Source: Candidatus Dormiibacterota bacterium
GTDB taxonomy: Bacteria; Chloroflexota; Dormibacteria; UBA8260
Reading direction: 5' to 3'
Length of the DNA stretch: 9,240 nucleotides
NCBI GenBank assembly: GCA_955652545.1
Contig: CATPCA010000178.1
Span: forward strand, 1 to 9,240
The position numbers and the translations under genes were made by a program. The notes below the pieces were generated by a model. The model was not told the origin of the DNA. It was given only the letters and a program-made list of their open reading frames with translations, and ran no database searches. Below, piece by piece: positions 7,287 to 9,240 of the stretch (the stretch's first letter is position 1; each line of letters starts with the position of its first letter).

Positions 7287-7303
7287 CGCGCGATGATCGC
7301 GCG
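7287..7303. repeat. Perfect 17-bp palindrome abutting the start codon of the thioredoxin/NHL gene
   Basis: CGCGCGAT, a central G and ATCGCGCG form an exact inverted repeat ending one base before the ATG at 7304. In RNA the inner bases would open to a 5-base loop on a six-pair all-GC stem. It occupies the place where a ribosome site would be, and no Shine-Dalgarno sequence is visible. It could be an operator for the divergent promoter region or an RNA structure that limits translation. Chance in GC-rich DNA is possible. Confidence 0.5.
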
Positions 7304-8944
7304 ATGACGACGACAACGGCGCGCGTTCGCGCCCCCGAACTTCACGGCAGCGGTTGGTTCAACACCGACCGCCCCCTGACCATCAACGGCCTCCGCGGCA
7401 AGGTGATCCTGATCGACTTCTGGACGTTCTGCTGCGTCAACTGCCTCCACGTCATCGAGGAGCTGCGCCCGCTCGAGGAGCGCTTCGGCGACCGGCTCGT
7501 GGTCATCGGCGTGCATTCACCCAAGTTCCCCCACGAGGCCGACCATGCCGCGGTCGGCCGCGCGGTGCGCCGCCATCGCATCCATCACCCAGTGCTCGAC
7601 GACCCCGAGATGCAGACCTGGCAGGAGTACGGGGTTCGTGCCTGGCCCACCCTGGTGGTGATCGACCCCCAGGGCTACGCCGTGGCCACGGTGTCGGGTG
7701 AGGGCCACGCGACCGAGATCGGAACGCTGGTCGAGCACCTGCTCGATGACAACGCCGCCGTGGTCAGCGACGTGCCCGCCTTCCGGGCGCCGCCCACGGT
7801 CGACGACAGTCTCCTCTCCTACCCCGGCAAAGTTGCCAGCGACGGCGACGGCCGCCTCGCCATCGCCGACACGGGCCACGACCGAGTGCTTCTCACCGAC
7901 CTGGGCGGACAGGTCCTCGACGAGTTCGGCGGCTTCGACCAGCCGCAGGGCGTGCGCTTCGACGCGGGCCGCCTGCTCGTCTGCGACACCGTCGCCGGCC
8001 GGCTGGTTGCCGTCGACCTCGCCGGCGGCGGCCGCACCGTGCTCGCGCAGGGCATCTCGTCGCCGTGGGACGTCGTCCGCCTCGACGGCGATCGCCTGGC
8101 CGTGGCAGAGGCCGGCAGGCATCGCATCCTCGCCGTCCCCGCGGACGGCGGCCCCACCACCGCACTCGCCGGCACCCGCGCCGAGGGCCTGCTCGACGGC
8201 AAAGCGCGATATGCCCACCTCGCCCAGCCCAGCGGCCTGACCGTGCTGCCCGGCGGGGCGCTCGCGTTCGCCGACTCGGAGGTCAGCGCGCTGCGCGTGC
8301 TCCGCGACGGCGAGGTGAGCACGCTGGTCGGCCAGGGGCTGTTCGAGTGGGGCAGCGAGGATGGCGACCGGTTGACCGCGCGCCTGCAGCACCCACTCGG
8401 GGTGGCTGCCCTGCCCGACGGCGCGATCGTCGTGGCCGACACCTTCAACTCACTGCTGCGCGTCTGGCGCGACGGCCGGCTCTCGACGCTGGCGCTGTCA
8501 GAGAAGCTGGACGAGCCCGGCGGCGTCGACATGCTTCCGGATGGTCGCCTGGTGGTGGCCGACACCAACGCGCACCGTGTCGTGTTCGTCGACCGGACCA
8601 CGGGTGTCGTCGGGGAGCTGCACCTGCTCGACCGTCGCGGCGAGCCGTTGTCGGGGCGGTCGGGCGACATCGTGCACCTCAGCCTGAAGCTCGACACCGC
8701 CGACGAGGACGTGGATCCCAGCCAGGGTCCACCGGTGCGGGTCACCGTCAGCGCCGACCCGGCCGTCCTGCTCGGCCCTGGCCCGCGCAGCTGGGCACTG
8801 GCCGAGCTACCCGCGGAGGTGGACATCGTGCTCGGGCAAGCCGGTGAGGGCGTGCTCGACATCGACATCACCGCCGCCACCTGTCGCGGCGACCTCTGCA
8901 CCATCCACCGGCGCGGCGAGGAGCGTCCGCTGCTGGTCCACTGA
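7304..8944 (+). CDS. NHLRC2-like thioredoxin / NHL-repeat protein
   Basis: The 546-residue product has three parts. Residues about 1-160 are a thioredoxin-like domain with DFWTFCCVNCLHV (38-50), so Cys44 and Cys47 form the CxxC with an extra Cys43, and the cis-proline motif GVRAWPTLVVID (Pro115). Residues about 165-440 contain six NHL-like blades, each with a form of PxGV...DGRLxVADTxxxRVxxxD, giving a beta-propeller. Residues about 445-546 are a beta-rich C-terminal domain with Cys527 and Cys532. This order matches human NHLRC2, whose corresponding motif is CCINC. The precise function of the family is not settled; a redox role coupled to the propeller is plausible. No signal peptide is seen, so it should be cytosolic. 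The ATG at 7304 is chosen because thioredoxin homology starts soon after it, and an earlier in-frame ATG at 7181 adds only an unrelated stretch. It is divergent from the sugar dehydrogenase. Confidence 0.92.
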   Translation: MTTTTARVRAPELHGSGWFNTDRPLTINGLRGKVILIDFWTFCCVNCLHVIEELRPLEERFGDRLVVIGVHSPKFPHEADHAAVGRAVRRHRIHHPVLDDPEMQTWQEYGVRAWPTLVVIDPQGYAVATVSGEGHATEIGTLVEHLLDDNAAVVSDVPAFRAPPTVDDSLLSYPGKVASDGDGRLAIADTGHDRVLLTDLGGQVLDEFGGFDQPQGVRFDAGRLLVCDTVAGRLVAVDLAGGGRTVLAQGISSPWDVVRLDGDRLAVAEAGRHRILAVPADGGPTTALAGTRAEGLLDGKARYAHLAQPSGLTVLPGGALAFADSEVSALRVLRDGEVSTLVGQGLFEWGSEDGDRLTARLQHPLGVAALPDGAIVVADTFNSLLRVWRDGRLSTLALSEKLDEPGGVDMLPDGRLVVADTNAHRVVFVDRTTGVVGELHLLDRRGEPLSGRSGDIVHLSLKLDTADEDVDPSQGPPVRVTVSADPAVLLGPGPRSWALAELPAEVDIVLGQAGEGVLDIDITAATCRGDLCTIHRRGEERPLLVH

Positions 8945-8971
8945 CCTCACCGGAACGGCCCCGCGCACGAC

Positions 8972-8993
8972 CGCGCTGATTGCCGCAAGCGCG
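8972..8993 (+). terminator. Weak hairpin after the thioredoxin/NHL gene
   Basis: CGCGCT (8972-8977) and AGCGCG (8988-8993) form a perfect 6-bp stem with a 10-base loop, 27 bases after the stop codon. No T-run follows. It may be a weak terminator in the 138-base gap before the next plus-strand gene, or chance in GC-rich DNA. Confidence 0.25.
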
Positions 8994-9070
8994 CCCTCAG
9001 CCCCGAGACGCGTCGACTACAGTCGCGCCGGGAGTTGCCGCGCATTCTGCGTGGTCTGTGCATCTGCAGG

Positions 9071-9076
9071 AAGGAG
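9071..9076 (+). promoter_or_regulatory. Ribosome binding site of the last gene
   Basis: AAGGAG, within AGGAAGGAG, lies 6 bases before GTG 9083. It is the strongest Shine-Dalgarno sequence on the plus strand here and fixes the start of a partial gene that has a proper signal peptide from this codon. Confidence 0.75.
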
Positions 9077-9082
9077 ACTGGC

Positions 9083-9240
9083 GTGCTGACGAGACTCGCT
9101 CTCGTATCGTTGCCATTGGTGGTGCTCGGCGTCGTGTCGTTCGGGGTGGTCGACGCCGCCGGCAACGCAGGCGACCACGGACACGGTGGCAATCGGTTCG
9201 TGTCCACAGCCGGATCCGACGGCAGCAACACGTGCACGGA
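9083..9240 (+). CDS. N-terminus of a secreted protein, probably parallel beta-helix type (cut by window edge)
   Basis: From GTG 9083 the frame stays open to the window end, giving 52 complete residues. It begins MLTRLALVSLPLVVLGVVSF, a short basic start and a hydrophobic core. VVDAAGNAG follows, a plausible signal-peptidase site after DAA or near it. A Gly/His-rich linker (DHGHGGN) leads to RFVSTAGSDGSNTCT. The pattern VSTxGSDxxNxCT is a common opening of secreted right-handed parallel beta-helix (DUF1565 / pectate-lyase-like) proteins, where it starts the first coil. The catalytic or binding part lies outside the window, so whether it acts on a polysaccharide is unknown. The strong ribosome site supports a real gene. 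It follows the thioredoxin/NHL gene by 138 bases and is probably independent of it. Confidence 0.65.
   Translation, partial: MLTRLALVSLPLVVLGVVSFGVVDAAGNAGDHGHGGNRFVSTAGSDGSNTCT

Noticed and set aside
7181..7303. N-terminal extension of the thioredoxin/NHL gene from ATG 7181
   Set aside because: The added 41 residues are Arg/Ala-rich and would cross the divergent promoter region, including the TATGAT box.
7166..7516. N-terminal extension of the sugar dehydrogenase to 7516
   Set aside because: It would overlap the thioredoxin domain gene on the other strand, and the extra sequence shows no homology. The ATG at 7165 fits the Rossmann start.
7819..8904. Minus-strand 361-codon open frame opposite the NHL propeller
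   Set aside because: Ser/Arg/Thr-rich shadow caused by repeated GC-rich propeller codons; no start signal or domain.

Overview
The window is about 9.2 kb of very GC-rich, densely coded bacterial DNA. Composition, GTG starts, leaderless-looking -10 boxes and protein family types (SipW-class signal peptides, an NHLRC2-like thioredoxin/NHL protein, a Lipoprotein_15-type lipoprotein) suggest an actinobacterium, possibly a deep lineage such as Acidimicrobiia or Thermoleophilia. That placement is inference. No rRNA, tRNA, IS element, phage gene or CRISPR array was seen. Most is ordinary chromosome; the segment at 435-2563 is the most distinctive.

Layout: (1) 1-131, minus strand, the N-terminus of adenylosuccinate synthetase (purA), cut by the window edge. 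(2) 132-434, a non-coding divergent region with small inverted repeats. (3) 435-2563, plus strand, a compact three-gene operon: a TasA/CalY-like secreted protein with a SipW-type signal peptide, a SipW-type signal peptidase, and a second SipW-type substrate with an FnIII-like and a malectin-like domain. A strong hairpin lies between the first two genes. (4) 2560-3543, minus strand, an epoxide-hydrolase-type alpha/beta hydrolase with an unusual basic Ala/Pro tail; its stop codon overlaps the preceding convergent stop in a CTAG. (5) 3644-4156, minus strand, a lipoprotein with secreted-repeat (Lipoprotein_15) motifs. (6) 4370-5764, plus strand, a PLP-dependent group II decarboxylase-family protein. 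(7) 5807-7165, minus strand, a nucleotide-sugar 6-dehydrogenase. (8) 7304-8944, plus strand, a thioredoxin/NHL-repeat protein related to NHLRC2, preceded by a perfect 17-bp palindrome abutting its start codon. (9) 9083-9240, plus strand, the start of a secreted protein, probably of the parallel beta-helix type.

The clear functional unit is the SipW operon. One dedicated Ser-His type signal peptidase sits between two secreted proteins that share the same distinctive signal-peptide motif (TFATG). By analogy with the Bacillus tapA-sipW-tasA system this looks like a surface fibre or matrix system, here with a putative carbohydrate-binding malectin protein as the second component. The remaining genes look like independent units, although several (lipoprotein, UDP-sugar dehydrogenase, beta-helix protein) also concern the cell envelope or outside.
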